A stretch of 64,000 nucleotides of DNA from Streptomyces sp. Ru62 (GCF_002920615.1 NZ_PQSU01000005.1:293011-357010); one strand, 5' to 3'. Positions 37,809 through 48,218 are shown, numbered from the stretch's first letter. The notes: generated from the sequence alone by a model not told the origin. A program made the numbers and translations.

Positions 37809-38962
37809 CGGCCCGGCTGGGGGTAGACGGCGAGGCCGTGCGGGCCGCTGCCCACCTTGACGCGGGCCAGCTGGGCGCCGGTGCGGGTGTCGATGGCGTA
37901 GACCTCGGAGTTGTACCGGCCGGACAGCCACAGGACCTTGCCGTCGGCGGAGACCCCGCCCATGTCGGGGCTGCCGCCGCCGGGCAGGTGCCACTTCTTG
38001 GTGAGCCGGTTCCGTGTGAAGTCGAAGATCGAGATGGAGCCCTCGCCCCGGTTGGAGATGTACATCTCCCGGGAGTCGCGGCTGATGTAGAGGCCGTGAG
38101 CGCCCTTGCCGGTGGCGAGGAACCGGGGCCGGGTGAACCTGTCGCCGTCGAGGATCCACAGGCCGCCCGCCATCATGTCGGCGATGTAGAACAGCTTGCC
38201 GTCCGGGGAGACCTTGACGTCCTGCGGCATGGCGCCGTGGAGCGGCAGCTTCTCCTGGGCCACGACCTTCATGCGCGCCGTGTCGACCTTGAGGATCTCG
38301 CCACTGAACTCGCAGGAGACGATGAAGTAGCGGCCGTCGATGGAGAAGTCGGCGTGGTTGACGCCGTAGCAGCTCACCGGGACGGCCTTGACGACCTTCA
38401 TGGTGTGCGCGTCGCGGAAGACCAGTTGGCGGTCCATGGAGGCCATGACGACGGCGTACTTGCCGTCGGGCGTGAAGTACAGGTTGTACGGGTCGTGCAC
38501 GGCGACCGGCTTGCCGGCCCGACCGGTCCGCGGGTCGATCGGGGTGAGGCTGTTGCCGAGGTCGTTGTTGACCCAGAGGGTCTTCAGGTCCCAGGACGGC
38601 ACGACGTGCTGGGGCTGGCGGCCGACCGGGATGGTCTCGACGATCCGGTAGGTGGCGGGGTCGATGACGGTGACGGTGTCCGAGTTGGTGTTGGGGACGT
38701 ACACCCGGGAGGGAAAGTCCTTGACCACGGGCGAGAGCCGGTTCGGCCGGTCGGCGGCGTAGAGGTCGGCCGGGTCGTCCACCGGTGGCATCCCGGGCAA
38801 CACGTCGACCAGCGGCTTCTTCACCTGCGGCTGGACCGGCGCCTTGCTGGCGGCGGCCTCGTCCGCGTGGTCGCGGGACCCGTCACCGCACGCGGAGAGC
38901 AGCGTCAGGGCGGTGACGGCGGCACCGGCGGCCAGCAGGCGGGCGGCTTTCGTGGTTCGCAT
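37775..38962 (-). CDS. YncE/YVTN-type beta-propeller lipoprotein
   Basis: The 395-residue lipoprotein begins MRTTKAARLLAAGAAVTALTLLSACG, a lipobox at L-S-A-C. A seven-bladed propeller follows, with repeated YVTN-like motifs: RVYVPNTNSDTVTVIDPATYRIVETIPVG, TLWVNNDLGNSLTPIDPRTGR, GGLWILDGD, EMYISNRGEGSISIFD and EVYAIDTRTGAQLARVKVGSGPHGL. Such propellers mediate protein or polymer contacts at the cell surface; enzymatic activity is not indicated. Its ATG overlaps the stop of the upstream deacetylase-like lipoprotein gene by one base (TGATG), so both are co-translated and probably work together. Confidence 0.9.
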   Translation of the reverse strand: MRTTKAARLLAAGAAVTALTLLSACGDGSRDHADEAAASKAPVQPQVKKPLVDVLPGMPPVDDPADLYAADRPNRLSPVVKDFPSRVYVPNTNSDTVTVIDPATYRIVETIPVGRQPQHVVPSWDLKTLWVNNDLGNSLTPIDPRTGRAGKPVAVHDPYNLYFTPDGKYAVVMASMDRQLVFRDAHTMKVVKAVPVSCYGVNHADFSIDGRYFIVSCEFSGEILKVDTARMKVVAQEKLPLHGAMPQDVKVSPDGKLFYIADMMAGGLWILDGDRFTRPRFLATGKGAHGLYISRDSREMYISNRGEGSISIFDFTRNRLTKKWHLPGGGSPDMGGVSADGKVLWLSGRYNSEVYAIDTRTGAQLARVKVGSGPHGLAVYPQPGRYSLGHTGIFR

Positions 38963-39738
38963 CAGCTCAGCAGCTCCGTGGTGGTGACCGCGCGCAGTCC
39001 GCGGCGGCCGAGTTCGGTCAGGACGTCGGGGAGGGCGGCGACCGTGTCGGGGTATCCGAAGTGCAGGCTCACCACCGATCCGTTGCGTACGCCGGCGAGG
39101 ACCTCGCGGGTGACGGCGGCGGCGCCGGGGCGGGTGTAGTCGAGCGAGTCGACGTCGTACGACAGCACGTGCGGGTAGCCGGCGGCGCGGGCCAGCCGGG
39201 CGACGAGCGGCGAGGCGGCCGGGGCGCGGGAGGGGCGGAACCAGGTGCCGATGGAGCCGGTGAGCCGCTTGAGCCGCGCGGCGCAATCGGTGATCTCCCG
39301 GCGGGCCTCCGCCTCGGGCAGGGTGTTGACGCCGATGTGCCGCTGGGTGTGGTTGCCGAGGTCGTGGCCGCCGTCGAGGATGCGGCGGGCGAGGTCCGGG
39401 TGCTGGTCCAGCCAGGCGCCGACGGCGAGCACGGTCAGCCGCGCACCGCGCTGTTCGGCGGTGTCGAGCAGGGCGCGGGCGAGGGCGGGGTCCCCCTGGC
39501 CGTGGAAGGTGAGGGCCACCTGGGGGCGGGTGCGGGGGCCGTGGGTGATCTGGGCGGGCCGGCCGGGATAGGCCCGGGGTCCCGCCGGGGGCTCTGCCGA
39601 GGACGGCATGGGGGCGGCCGAGGCGGGGGGCCGGGCGGCGTGTCCGGTGCCGCATCCGGCGGCGAGCGCACCGCCGGCGACGATTCCGGCCCCGGTGCGC
39701 AGCACATCACGGCGGTGGGTGGGGGTCACCTGCACCAT
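38962..39738 (-). CDS. Polysaccharide-deacetylase-fold (NodB) lipoprotein with altered active site
   Basis: The 258-residue protein has a twin-arginine/lipobox leader (RRDVLRTGAGIVAGGALAAGC) and a NodB-homology domain at residues 65-258. The usual motif 1, TFDDGP, reads TFHGQGD, so the catalytic Asp and the metal-binding Asp are absent. Motif 2 keeps both His (NHTQRHIG). Motif 3 is WFRPSRA instead of R-P-P-Y-G. Motif 4 is YDVDSLDY. Motif 5 reads LHFGY instead of LHD. It may be a non-catalytic glycan-binding member or use different chemistry. It is coupled to the downstream beta-propeller lipoprotein. Confidence 0.85.
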   Translation of the reverse strand: MVQVTPTHRRDVLRTGAGIVAGGALAAGCGTGHAARPPASAAPMPSSAEPPAGPRAYPGRPAQITHGPRTRPQVALTFHGQGDPALARALLDTAEQRGARLTVLAVGAWLDQHPDLARRILDGGHDLGNHTQRHIGVNTLPEAEARREITDCAARLKRLTGSIGTWFRPSRAPAASPLVARLARAAGYPHVLSYDVDSLDYTRPGAAAVTREVLAGVRNGSVVSLHFGYPDTVAALPDVLTELGRRGLRAVTTTELLS

Positions 39739-39808
39739 TTAAGGGGCGATCGGTGAGAAAAAGGGCGATTGGCGCCGCAGATGGCGCAACCGGACACCCC
39801 GCCGAACC

Positions 39809-40312
39809 TCAGCGGTCGGCGACCCTCATCTCGAACCACGTCGTCTTGCCCCGCGGCAGCAGGTCGACGCCCCAGCGGTCGGCGAGCTTGTCGACGAGGA
39901 ACAGTCCGCGTCCGCTGACGTCCAGTTCCTGGACCGGCATCAGACAGGGCAGCCCGCGCGAGGGGTCGCGGACCTCGACCCGGATCCAGCCGGTGCGGCG
40001 GCGCATCCGCAGGCCGAAGACGCGCGCTCCGGTGTGCCGTACGGCGTTGCCGACGAGTTCCGACACGAGCAGGACGGTGTCCTCGGCCAGTTTGGGGGTG
40101 AGCCGCCAGGTGCGCAGGACGACGACCTGGGCGAGCCGACGGGCGGTGGCCGCGGACTCCGGGCGGGACGGCAGCGGGACCTCCGCCTCCGTCGGATTTC
40201 CGAACAGTTCGAGCGCCTTGAGCCCCTGTTCGTCCTCGACCGCGGGTGACCAGCGTGCCGCGGCCGCACGGCTGTCTCCCCGCGGCTGTTCGATGCCCTC
40301 CAGCCCCGCCAT
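39809..40312 (-). CDS. HATPase_c ATP-binding protein (anti-sigma/SpoIIAB-like)
   Basis: The protein has a single GHKL ATPase domain (residues 45-165): AQVVVLRTWRLTPKLAEDTVLLVSELVGNAVRHTGARV contains the N-box E-L-V-x-N-A-V-R-H. VEVRDPSRGLPCL is the G1 (D-x-x-x-G) box, and SGRGLFLVDKLADRWGVDLLPRGKTTWFEM is the G2 region. Streptomyces encode dozens of these stand-alone kinases or anti-anti-sigma partners. No anti-sigma antagonist or sigma gene is adjacent. I start at the ATG at 40312 (167 residues); in-frame starts up to 40471 would add a Gly/Arg-rich extension. Confidence 0.85.
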   Translation of the reverse strand: MAGLEGIEQPRGDSRAAAARWSPAVEDEQGLKALELFGNPTEAEVPLPSRPESAATARRLAQVVVLRTWRLTPKLAEDTVLLVSELVGNAVRHTGARVFGLRMRRRTGWIRVEVRDPSRGLPCLMPVQELDVSGRGLFLVDKLADRWGVDLLPRGKTTWFEMRVADR

Positions 40313-40611
40313 GCCCCCATGATGGCCGTCCGGAGCCGTCTTGGGGGCCGTTCCGGAGGAATACGCCCCCCGCACGCCCCCGCCCCGCGCCCGCCGATCG
40401 GCATATGCCGTCGGCATGTCGATGTCCGGCACAGCCCGGTTGACCTGCGGCGACGGCTCACTTCCGGGCAATCGACGGGCTCCCTCGACAAGGCAGGCTT
40501 AAGGTTGCGTTAAGGCTCCCATAAACCGCCCCATCGAGGGACCCGAATGAGACGACGCGTCAATTGCAAGGCGACCCGCGGCAGTCGGCGGGGCGTTCAC
40601 GCGGTTGACGG
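40313..40611. other. Intergenic region with TTAAGG direct repeats
   Basis: About 300 bases between two leftward genes. TTAAGG occurs at 40499-40504 and 40510-40515, spaced 11 bases (one helical turn), the kind of arrangement bound by response regulators. If the HATPase gene starts at 40471 the region is shorter. Otherwise nothing is recognised. Confidence 0.4.
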
Positions 40612-41379
40612 TCAGACGAACTTGGCCTTGCCCGGCCCCTCCTCCACGAAGCTGCGCATGCCGCGCTCGCGGTCCTCGGTGGCGAACAGACCCGCGAACC
40701 AGTTCCGTTCGACGGCGAGCCCGGTGTCGATGTCGGCCTCCAGACCGGTGTCGACGGACTCCTTGGCCGCGCGCAGCGCGATGGCCGGGCCCTGGGCGAG
40801 CCGCGCGGCCCAGGCGTGCGCCTGCTCGTACACCTCGGCGGCCGGTACGACGCGGTCCACCAGGCCGATGGCGAGGGCCTCGTCGGCCTTGACCTGACGG
40901 CCCGTGAAGATCAGGTCCTTGGCCTTGGAGGGGCCGATCAGCCGGGGCAGCCGCTGGGTGCCGCCGGCGCCCGGGATCAGGCCGAGCAGGATCTCGGGCT
41001 GGCCGAGCTTGGCGTTGTCGGCGGCGATGCGGTAGTCGGCGCACAGGGCCAGCTCGCAGCCGCCGCCGAGGGCGTAGCCGGTGATGGCCGCGACGACGGG
41101 CTTGGGGATGCGGGCGACGGCGGTGAAGGAGTCCTGGAGGGCGCGGGAGCGCCGGACCATCGCCGCGTGGTCCATGTTCTGCATCTCCTTGATGTCCGCG
41201 CCCGCCGCGAACACCCGCTCGCCGCCGTAGATCACCACGGCGCGCACGTCGTCGCGGTCCGTGGCCTCCTCGGCCAGCTCCTTCAGCCGGTCCTGGGTGG
41301 CGATGTCCAGCGCGTTCATCGGCGGCCGGTCGAGCCGCAGGGTGCCGACGCCTTCGGCGACTTCGAGAGTGACGGTCAT
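40612..41379 (-). CDS. Enoyl-CoA hydratase/isomerase family protein
   Basis: The 255-residue crotonase-fold enzyme has the oxyanion-hole regions VFAAGADIKEMQ and ITGYALGGGCELALCADYRIA. The catalytic glutamates are in LGQPEILLGLIPGAGGTQRLPRLIG (both Glu positions of a true hydratase appear present), with RQVKADEALAIGLVDRVVP following. It would hydrate trans-2-enoyl-CoA in fatty-acid oxidation. The ATG at 41379 matches the family start; an upstream TTG would add ten residues. It is not within a beta-oxidation operon, and the L,D-transpeptidase gene upstream ends with a terminator. Confidence 0.92.
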   Translation of the reverse strand: MTVTLEVAEGVGTLRLDRPPMNALDIATQDRLKELAEEATDRDDVRAVVIYGGERVFAAGADIKEMQNMDHAAMVRRSRALQDSFTAVARIPKPVVAAITGYALGGGCELALCADYRIAADNAKLGQPEILLGLIPGAGGTQRLPRLIGPSKAKDLIFTGRQVKADEALAIGLVDRVVPAAEVYEQAHAWAARLAQGPAIALRAAKESVDTGLEADIDTGLAVERNWFAGLFATEDRERGMRSFVEEGPGKAKFV

Positions 41380-41410
41380 GGGGGTCAGGTTAACGGCCAC
41401 TAACGACAAT

Positions 41411-41443
41411 GGGCCCGGTGCCGTAGGTCACAGCACCGGGCCC
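41411..41443 (-). terminator. Terminator of the first L,D-transpeptidase gene
   Basis: GGGCCCGGTGC and GCACCGGGCCC form a perfect 11-bp stem around an 11-base loop, 16 bp beyond the leftward stop at 41460; the following bases on that strand are ATTGTCGTTA. Confidence 0.85.
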
Positions 41444-41459
41444 TTACGTCAGACGGGGC

Positions 41460-42689
41460 TCACTTCTTCCAGTCGGCCCACGACATGTTCCAGCCGTTGA
41501 GGCCGTTGTCGGGGGCCACCGTGGCGTCGTGGGAGTTCTTGACGACCACCACGTCGCCGATCATCGAGTGGTTGAAGAACCAGGCCGCCGGGACGGAGCT
41601 GTCGTAGCCGCCGCGCACGTCGCGCAGGCCGACGCAGCCGTGGCTGGCGTTGTAGTTGCCGAAGGCGCCGCCGCCCCAGTAGTTGCCGTGGATGAAGGTG
41701 CCGGAGGTGGTCAGGCGGATGGCGTGCGGGACGTCCTTGATGTCGTACTCGCCGCCGTAGCCGACGGTCTCGCCGTTCATGCGGGTGACGGCGAGCTTCT
41801 CGCTCATGACCATCTGGCCGTTCCAGGTGTCGTAGCCGGGCTTGCCGGTGGTGACCGGGATGGTCTTGATGACCTTGCCGTCCTGGGTGACCTTCATCGT
41901 GTGCTTCTTGGCGTCCACGACGGAGACCTGGTTGCGGCCGATGGTGAACTTCACGGTCTTGCGCTGCTTGCCGTACACGCCGTCGCGGCCCTCGACGCCG
42001 TCCAGGTCGAGGTCGACGGTGACCTTGGTGCCTTCCTTCCAGTACTTCTCGGGGCGGAAGTCCAGGCGGTCGTTGCCGAACCAGTGGCCCTCGACGTCGA
42101 CGGCCGGCTCGGTCTTGATGCGGATGGCCTTCTCGACCGCGTCCGGGCTGGTGATGCCCCGGGTGAAGCGTATGGAGAACGGCATCCCGACGCCGACCGT
42201 GGAGCCGTCCTCGGGGGTGAAGTAGCCGACGAAGGTGTTCTTCGGGGTCAGCGTGGTGAAGGTGGAGTCCTCGGCGGCCTCGCGGCCCTCGGAGTCCTTG
42301 GCGACCGCGTGCACCGTGTACTTGGTGCCGGCGGCCAGATGGGTCGACGGCGTCCAGGAGGCGCCGCCGCCGGATATCGCGCCCTCGACCTCGGTGCCCT
42401 TGGCGTCCTTGACGGTGACCTCGGTCAGCTTGCCCTGGGCGACGCTCACCTTGAGCGCCCCGCTGGTGTCGACGCCGGTGGCACCGGGCTTGGGCGCGAT
42501 GCTGACCGCGGCCGTGGACTGCTCGCCCTTCTGGCTGCCGGCGCCCTTGCCCTTCCCGTCCCCGGAGCCCGAGTCGCCGCCCCCGCCGCACGCGGCGAGC
42601 GACAGCACCAGGGCACCGGCTATGACTGCCAGTCCCCCACGGCCTCGCCGCCTCCTTGCCGACGCCCCCGCCACAGGCCGCGTGTTCAC
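41460..42689 (-). CDS. L,D-transpeptidase lipoprotein (Ig-like plus YkuD), copy 1
   Basis: L,D-transpeptidases form 3-3 cross-links in peptidoglycan. The 409-residue protein begins with an Arg-rich lead and lipobox LVLSLAACG (GTG start at 42689 after GGAGGGGAG). A Gly/Ser/Lys-rich linker and two Ig-like domains (ATGVDTSGALKVSV ..., NTFVGYFTPEDGSTVGVGMPFSIRF) follow. The YkuD catalytic domain has IHGNYWGGGAFGNYNASHGCVGLRDV near residues 340-365, with His and the catalytic Cys in S-H-G-C-V. It ends with an aromatic-rich tail GLNGWNMSWADWKK. A paralogue lies just upstream. Confidence 0.94.
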   Translation of the reverse strand: MNTRPVAGASARRRRGRGGLAVIAGALVLSLAACGGGGDSGSGDGKGKGAGSQKGEQSTAAVSIAPKPGATGVDTSGALKVSVAQGKLTEVTVKDAKGTEVEGAISGGGASWTPSTHLAAGTKYTVHAVAKDSEGREAAEDSTFTTLTPKNTFVGYFTPEDGSTVGVGMPFSIRFTRGITSPDAVEKAIRIKTEPAVDVEGHWFGNDRLDFRPEKYWKEGTKVTVDLDLDGVEGRDGVYGKQRKTVKFTIGRNQVSVVDAKKHTMKVTQDGKVIKTIPVTTGKPGYDTWNGQMVMSEKLAVTRMNGETVGYGGEYDIKDVPHAIRLTTSGTFIHGNYWGGGAFGNYNASHGCVGLRDVRGGYDSSVPAAWFFNHSMIGDVVVVKNSHDATVAPDNGLNGWNMSWADWKK

Positions 42690-42847
42690 GTTGTTCTCCC
42701 CTCCAGCGGACCTGGTCAGGCCCGCTCCCCACCACATTGTGCGCGCATATTAACTGCCAGGATTTGAGCTGGGTGTCAGGCGAATGTCACCGTTCCGTCG
42801 CAACTTCCGCCCGGCACCCGTACCCCGCGCCCCGCCCCCTCACCTGG

Positions 42848-44071
42848 TTACTTCACCGCGCTGCCCGCTTTCCATTCCTTCCAGCCCATGTTCCACCCGC
42901 CGAGGCCGTTGTCCGGGGCGACGGTCTTGTCCTTGCTGTTGACCACTTCGATGACGTCCCCGACGAGGCTGCGGTCGAAGAACCAGCCCGCCGGGGTGTC
43001 CGAACTGCCGCCCTTGACGTCCATGAGCCCCACGCAGCCGTGGCTGACGTTGACCTGGCCGGGGGCGTCCGGCGCCCAGTAGTTGCCGTGCAGGAAGGTG
43101 CCGGAGTCGGTGAGCTTCATGGCGTGCGGGACGTCGGGGATGTCGTACTCGGCGCCGAGACCGACCGTTTGGCTGTTCATGCGGGTGACCTCCAGCATGT
43201 CCATCACCACCATCTTCCCGTTGTACGTCGGGTGCTTGGGCGCGCCCGCCGTGATGGGGACGGTGGCGAGGAGGTGTCCGTCGCGCCGCACGTCCATGGT
43301 GTGCCGGGCCGCGTCGACCACGGAGGTCTGGCTGCGGCCGACGGTGAAGGAGAACGTCTTGTCCTGCAGGCCGTAGATCCCGGGGGCGCCCTGGACGTCC
43401 CGCAGGTCCAGGTCGACGGTCACCTCGGTGCCGGGCTTCCAGTAGCGCTCCGGGCGGAAGTCCAGGCGGCCCTTGCCGAACCAGTGCGGGCGGATCTCGA
43501 CCGGGGGCCGCGCGCTGACCCGGACCGCGCGCTGGACGGCGGCACGGTCGGTGATCTCCTGGCTGAAGGAGAGCGAGACGATCATGCCGGTGCCGACGGT
43601 GGCGCGGTTCTCGGGGCTGACGTAGGCGATGAACCGCCGGTCGGGGACGTAGGTGGTGAAGGTGGTGTGCCGGGCCGAGCGGCGGCCGTGGGAGTCCAGC
43701 GCGACCGCGTCGACGGTGTACCGGGCGGCCAGCGCCAGCCGGTCCTCGTCGGGACGCCAGGTCAGCCCGTCCTCGCTGATGCGCCCCGGGACCGGTGTCT
43801 CCTGCGCGTCCTGCGACTTGATCACGGTCACCTTCTCCAGGCGCCCGCCGGGCACCCGTACCTGTAGCCGGTCGCCCGGACGTACGGCCTTGCTGCCGTC
43901 GTCGGGGGTCACTCGGATGACGTCCTCGGGGGCCGGGGGCTTGCCCAGCGCCCCGCCCATGCCCAGGGGGCCCGAGCCGTCCATGGAGCAGCCCGCGAGC
44001 AGCCCCGCCCATGTCAGTACGGCGGCCAGCGCGGCCCCCGCGCGCCGTGCGCGTCCAGTTACGTGCCTCAC
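42848..44071 (-). CDS. L,D-transpeptidase lipoprotein (Ig-like plus YkuD), copy 2
   Basis: The 407-residue paralogue of the gene at 41460 starts at the GTG at 44071 with a lipoprotein signal (VTGRARRAGAALAAVLTWAGLLAGCSM). It has two Ig-like domains and a YkuD domain with LHGNYWAPDAPGQVNVSHGCVGLMDV (catalytic Cys). It ends GLGGWNMGWKEWKAGSAVK, close to copy 1. The linker after the lipid-modified Cys is Pro/Gly-rich and shorter than in copy 1. The two genes are separated by 158 bp and both face left, indicating local duplication. Actinobacteria use several such enzymes for stress-resistant polar cell wall. Confidence 0.94.
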   Translation of the reverse strand: MRHVTGRARRAGAALAAVLTWAGLLAGCSMDGSGPLGMGGALGKPPAPEDVIRVTPDDGSKAVRPGDRLQVRVPGGRLEKVTVIKSQDAQETPVPGRISEDGLTWRPDEDRLALAARYTVDAVALDSHGRRSARHTTFTTYVPDRRFIAYVSPENRATVGTGMIVSLSFSQEITDRAAVQRAVRVSARPPVEIRPHWFGKGRLDFRPERYWKPGTEVTVDLDLRDVQGAPGIYGLQDKTFSFTVGRSQTSVVDAARHTMDVRRDGHLLATVPITAGAPKHPTYNGKMVVMDMLEVTRMNSQTVGLGAEYDIPDVPHAMKLTDSGTFLHGNYWAPDAPGQVNVSHGCVGLMDVKGGSSDTPAGWFFDRSLVGDVIEVVNSKDKTVAPDNGLGGWNMGWKEWKAGSAVK

Positions 44072-44155
44072 GCGAGACCCAACGACCGGGCCCGCTCCGG
44101 GGAAACGTGAGTGCGAGCCACGCGCTGGGCAGAACAGAGGGAAGGACGACACGTT

Positions 44156-44180
44156 GGGGGTCCCCCCGCAGGGGACCCCC
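44156..44180. repeat. Perfect GC hairpin in the divergent LDT/glgX region
   Basis: GGGGGTCCCC and GGGGACCCCC form a 10-bp stem around CCGCA. It sits between divergent genes, so it is not a conventional 3' terminator; it would lie in the 5' leader of one of the transcripts if the promoter is upstream of it. Confidence 0.7.
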
Positions 44181-44251
44181 GGCCCGCGTCGGAGCCGTCG
44201 GGGCGCGGTCGGACCGGGTGGCCGGGGTGCCGAGAGCGCCCCCGGCCGCCC

Positions 44252-44269
44252 GGCGCGACCGGTCGCGCC
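44252..44269. promoter_or_regulatory. 18-bp perfect palindrome upstream of glgX
   Basis: GGCGCGACCGGTCGCGCC is fully symmetric and ends 32 bp before the glgX start codon. The lack of a loop favours a DNA operator over an RNA hairpin. The binding protein is unknown. Confidence 0.55.
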
Positions 44270-44301
44270 CCTCGGGCGAGCCACTGGGAAGAGGGGCGGC
44301 A

Positions 44302-46545
<2,244 letters not shown>

Positions 46546-46564
46546 ACCTGTGTGAGAGCCGCGT

Positions 46565-46578
46565 GTGACGCGAGTCAC
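46565..46578. promoter_or_regulatory. CRP-like binding site upstream of the lectin gene
   Basis: GTGACGCGAGTCAC matches the Streptomyces Crp consensus GTG-N6-GNCAC as I recall it, and with its flanks (TGTGA-N6-TCACG) nine of ten positions of the enterobacterial CRP half-sites. It lies about 20 bases after the glgX stop. It could instead form the stem of a glgX terminator (AGCC ... GGCT outer pairing with a bulge). Confidence 0.55.
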
Positions 46579-46632
46579 GGCTTCCGAGTGCAACGCCCTT
46601 GGGTCGCAGCACCTTTTCTCTGGTGTCGGCCG

Positions 46633-46707
46633 CCATTTGGCGCACCGGTCCATTTGGCGCGCCGACAGAGATGAAAGACGCAGTTTCAATCATTGGGATT
46701 TCAATCA
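46633..46707. repeat. Two pairs of direct repeats in the lectin upstream region
   Basis: CCATTTGGCGC occurs at 46633-46643 and 46650-46660 (17-base period), and TTTCAATCA at 46684-46692 and 46699-46707 (15-base period). The region 46600-46810 is markedly A/T-richer than the rest of the window. These may be activator sites for the lectin promoter. Confidence 0.6.
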
Positions 46708-46813
46708 ACTGCCTTTCGGTCAACTGTTCCGCCGTGATTGTCATCTGATAACTTCTCAGCTCTCAATCACTCGGCGAGTCGACGCCGAGTTCATTCATGG
46801 AGTGATGCCTGCT

Positions 46814-47323
46814 ATGAACAAGCTCGCGCGCGTCTCGATCGTGGCAAGTGCCATGTCGGCCGCATTGTCCATGTTCGCGGGAATGGCGCCGTCGGCATCG
46901 GCGGCGTCCGGCCCCCGGCTCATGAACGACAACAACTACTGCCTGGGCAGCCAGGGCGGAGCCAATAGGACGAACGCCCTGCAGTGGTACTGCAACAGCA
47001 ACCCCGATCAGTCCTGGCACTTCAACAAGATGGGGAGCGATTCCCACGGCACCTACTACCGGGTGACCAACGACAATGGCCAGTGTCTGGGCATCAATGG
47101 CGTCTCCAAGGCGTCCGGCGCGACCGCCACGGTGTGGGATTGCAATGGAAACAAGGACCAGCTGTGGTACTGGCAGAAGGGTTCCAGTGCGGGCTGGTAC
47201 CAGATGATCAACAGGAATTCGCAGATGTGCCTGGGCACAAAGGGCTCCGCCGTTGGAGCCAAGGCGATTCAGTGGCCGTGCAACGGAAACCCCGATCAGC
47301 GATGGGGCCAGTTGGACCACTGA
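46814..47323 (+). CDS. Secreted ricin B-type (CBM13) lectin-domain protein
   Basis: The 169-residue product has a signal peptide (MNKLARVSIVASAMSAALSMFAGMAPSASA) and a beta-trefoil ricin-B domain. Its three repeats, each with Q-x-W-like ends, are YCLGSQGG...NSNPDQSWHF, QCLGINGV...CNGNKDQLWYW and MCLGTKGS...CNGNPDQRWGQL. It would bind galactose- or xylan-like sugars and has no catalytic domain. The ATG at 46814 sits nine bases after GGAGTG; an ATG at 46805 is too close. Codons such as AAT, ATT, AAG and TTC-poor third positions, and low-GC flanking DNA, differ from neighbours and suggest acquisition by transfer. Confidence 0.88.
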   Translation: MNKLARVSIVASAMSAALSMFAGMAPSASAASGPRLMNDNNYCLGSQGGANRTNALQWYCNSNPDQSWHFNKMGSDSHGTYYRVTNDNGQCLGINGVSKASGATATVWDCNGNKDQLWYWQKGSSAGWYQMINRNSQMCLGTKGSAVGAKAIQWPCNGNPDQRWGQLDH

Positions 47324-47345
47324 GGGTGGTGGTCCCCGGCCGGGG

Positions 47346-48218
47346 CTATGACGACGGCGCAGTGGCCGGCCCCAGAAACCCCGCGACGGCCGCCGTGAAC
47401 CGGTCGGCGTCGTCGAGCCACGGGTAGTGCCAGGCGACGGGCTGGACGACGAGCCGGCGTCCGGGAAGAGGGCCGCGAACTCGGCCGCGGTGCCGGGAGG
47501 GGCTGCCGGGGCGGCCTCGCCGGCCAGGAGGACGACGGGCCGCGGGAACCGGGCGAGCCCGGCGCGGCTGGCCGCCGGGGCGAAGGCTCCTTCGGCGCCG
47601 AAGGCAGCGACGATCTCCGGGTCCGTCCGCCCGTCCTGGGTCGCCTGGCAGGCCCTGGCCGCCGCGTCCCAGCGGCCGTGGGAGAACGGTGCGACGGCCT
47701 GCCGGCGGTCGGTGGTGGCCTCCCCGCCACGATCGCCTCCAAGGCCGCGAACGCCTCCGGGAACCACGGCTCCTCCCGGCGCAGCCGCGCGGTCCGGAGC
47801 CGGAGGTCACCGGTGATCGTGAGGCCGACGGCCCGGACGCTCGGCGTGATCGGCGCGAGCCTGCCGACGCTGTCCGGGTGGCGGCTCGCACAGAGCACGG
47901 CCGGATTCGCGGCACGGCCGGATTCGCGCCGGCGCAGTGCGCGAGCAGGTCCGCCCGGTCCGGGCCCAGGTGTGCGCGCAGGGCCTGCACGTCGTCGACA
48001 AGCCGGTCGCAAGGGCAGGAGGCGGTGCCCCGCGGTGTCACGGAGCGGCCGATGCCCCGCAGATCCAGCCTGACCACCTGCCGGTGCGTGGACAGCCCGC
48101 CGAGGTCGGCGAGGTAGGCGGAATCCGTCGGGCCCCCGGGCAGACAGACCACCGGAGGGCCGTTCCCAGCCACGTGGTAGGCGAGCCGGGTCCCGTCGTA
48201 CGCCGAGAAGGTGGGCAC
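47346..48218 (-). pseudogene. Alpha/beta hydrolase pseudogene with three frame disruptions
   Basis: Homology to proline-iminopeptidase-like hydrolases runs through three frames. Frame 1 (start GTG 48218): VPTFSAYDGTRLAYHVAGNG, VCLPGGPTDSAYLADLGG, VVRLDLRGIGRS, DLLAHCAGANPAV. A 17-bp tandem duplication (47895-47928) then shifts the frame to LCASRHPDSVGRLAPITPSVRAVGL ... ALEAIVAG. A lost G near 47729 shifts it to EATTDRRQAVAPFSHGRWDAAARACQ ... LFPDA. A lost C near 47458 restores frame 1 for RLVVQPVAWHYPWLDDADRFTAAVAGFLG. Removing the duplication and adding the two bases gives one continuous hydrolase. The lesions indicate decay. Confidence 0.88.
47895..47928. repeat. 17-bp tandem duplication inactivating the hydrolase
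   Basis: GCACGGCCGGATTCGCG occurs twice back to back (47895-47911 and 47912-47928). Deleting one copy restores the reading frame from AGANPAV into LCASRHPDSV, so the duplication is a mutation rather than part of the ancestral gene. Confidence 0.92.

Noticed and set aside
44011..44301. Extension of glgX upstream to 44011
   Set aside because: The added 97 residues are Arg/Pro-rich, lack CBM48 similarity and would overlap the start of the divergent L,D-transpeptidase gene; the GTG at 44302 has a ribosome-binding site.
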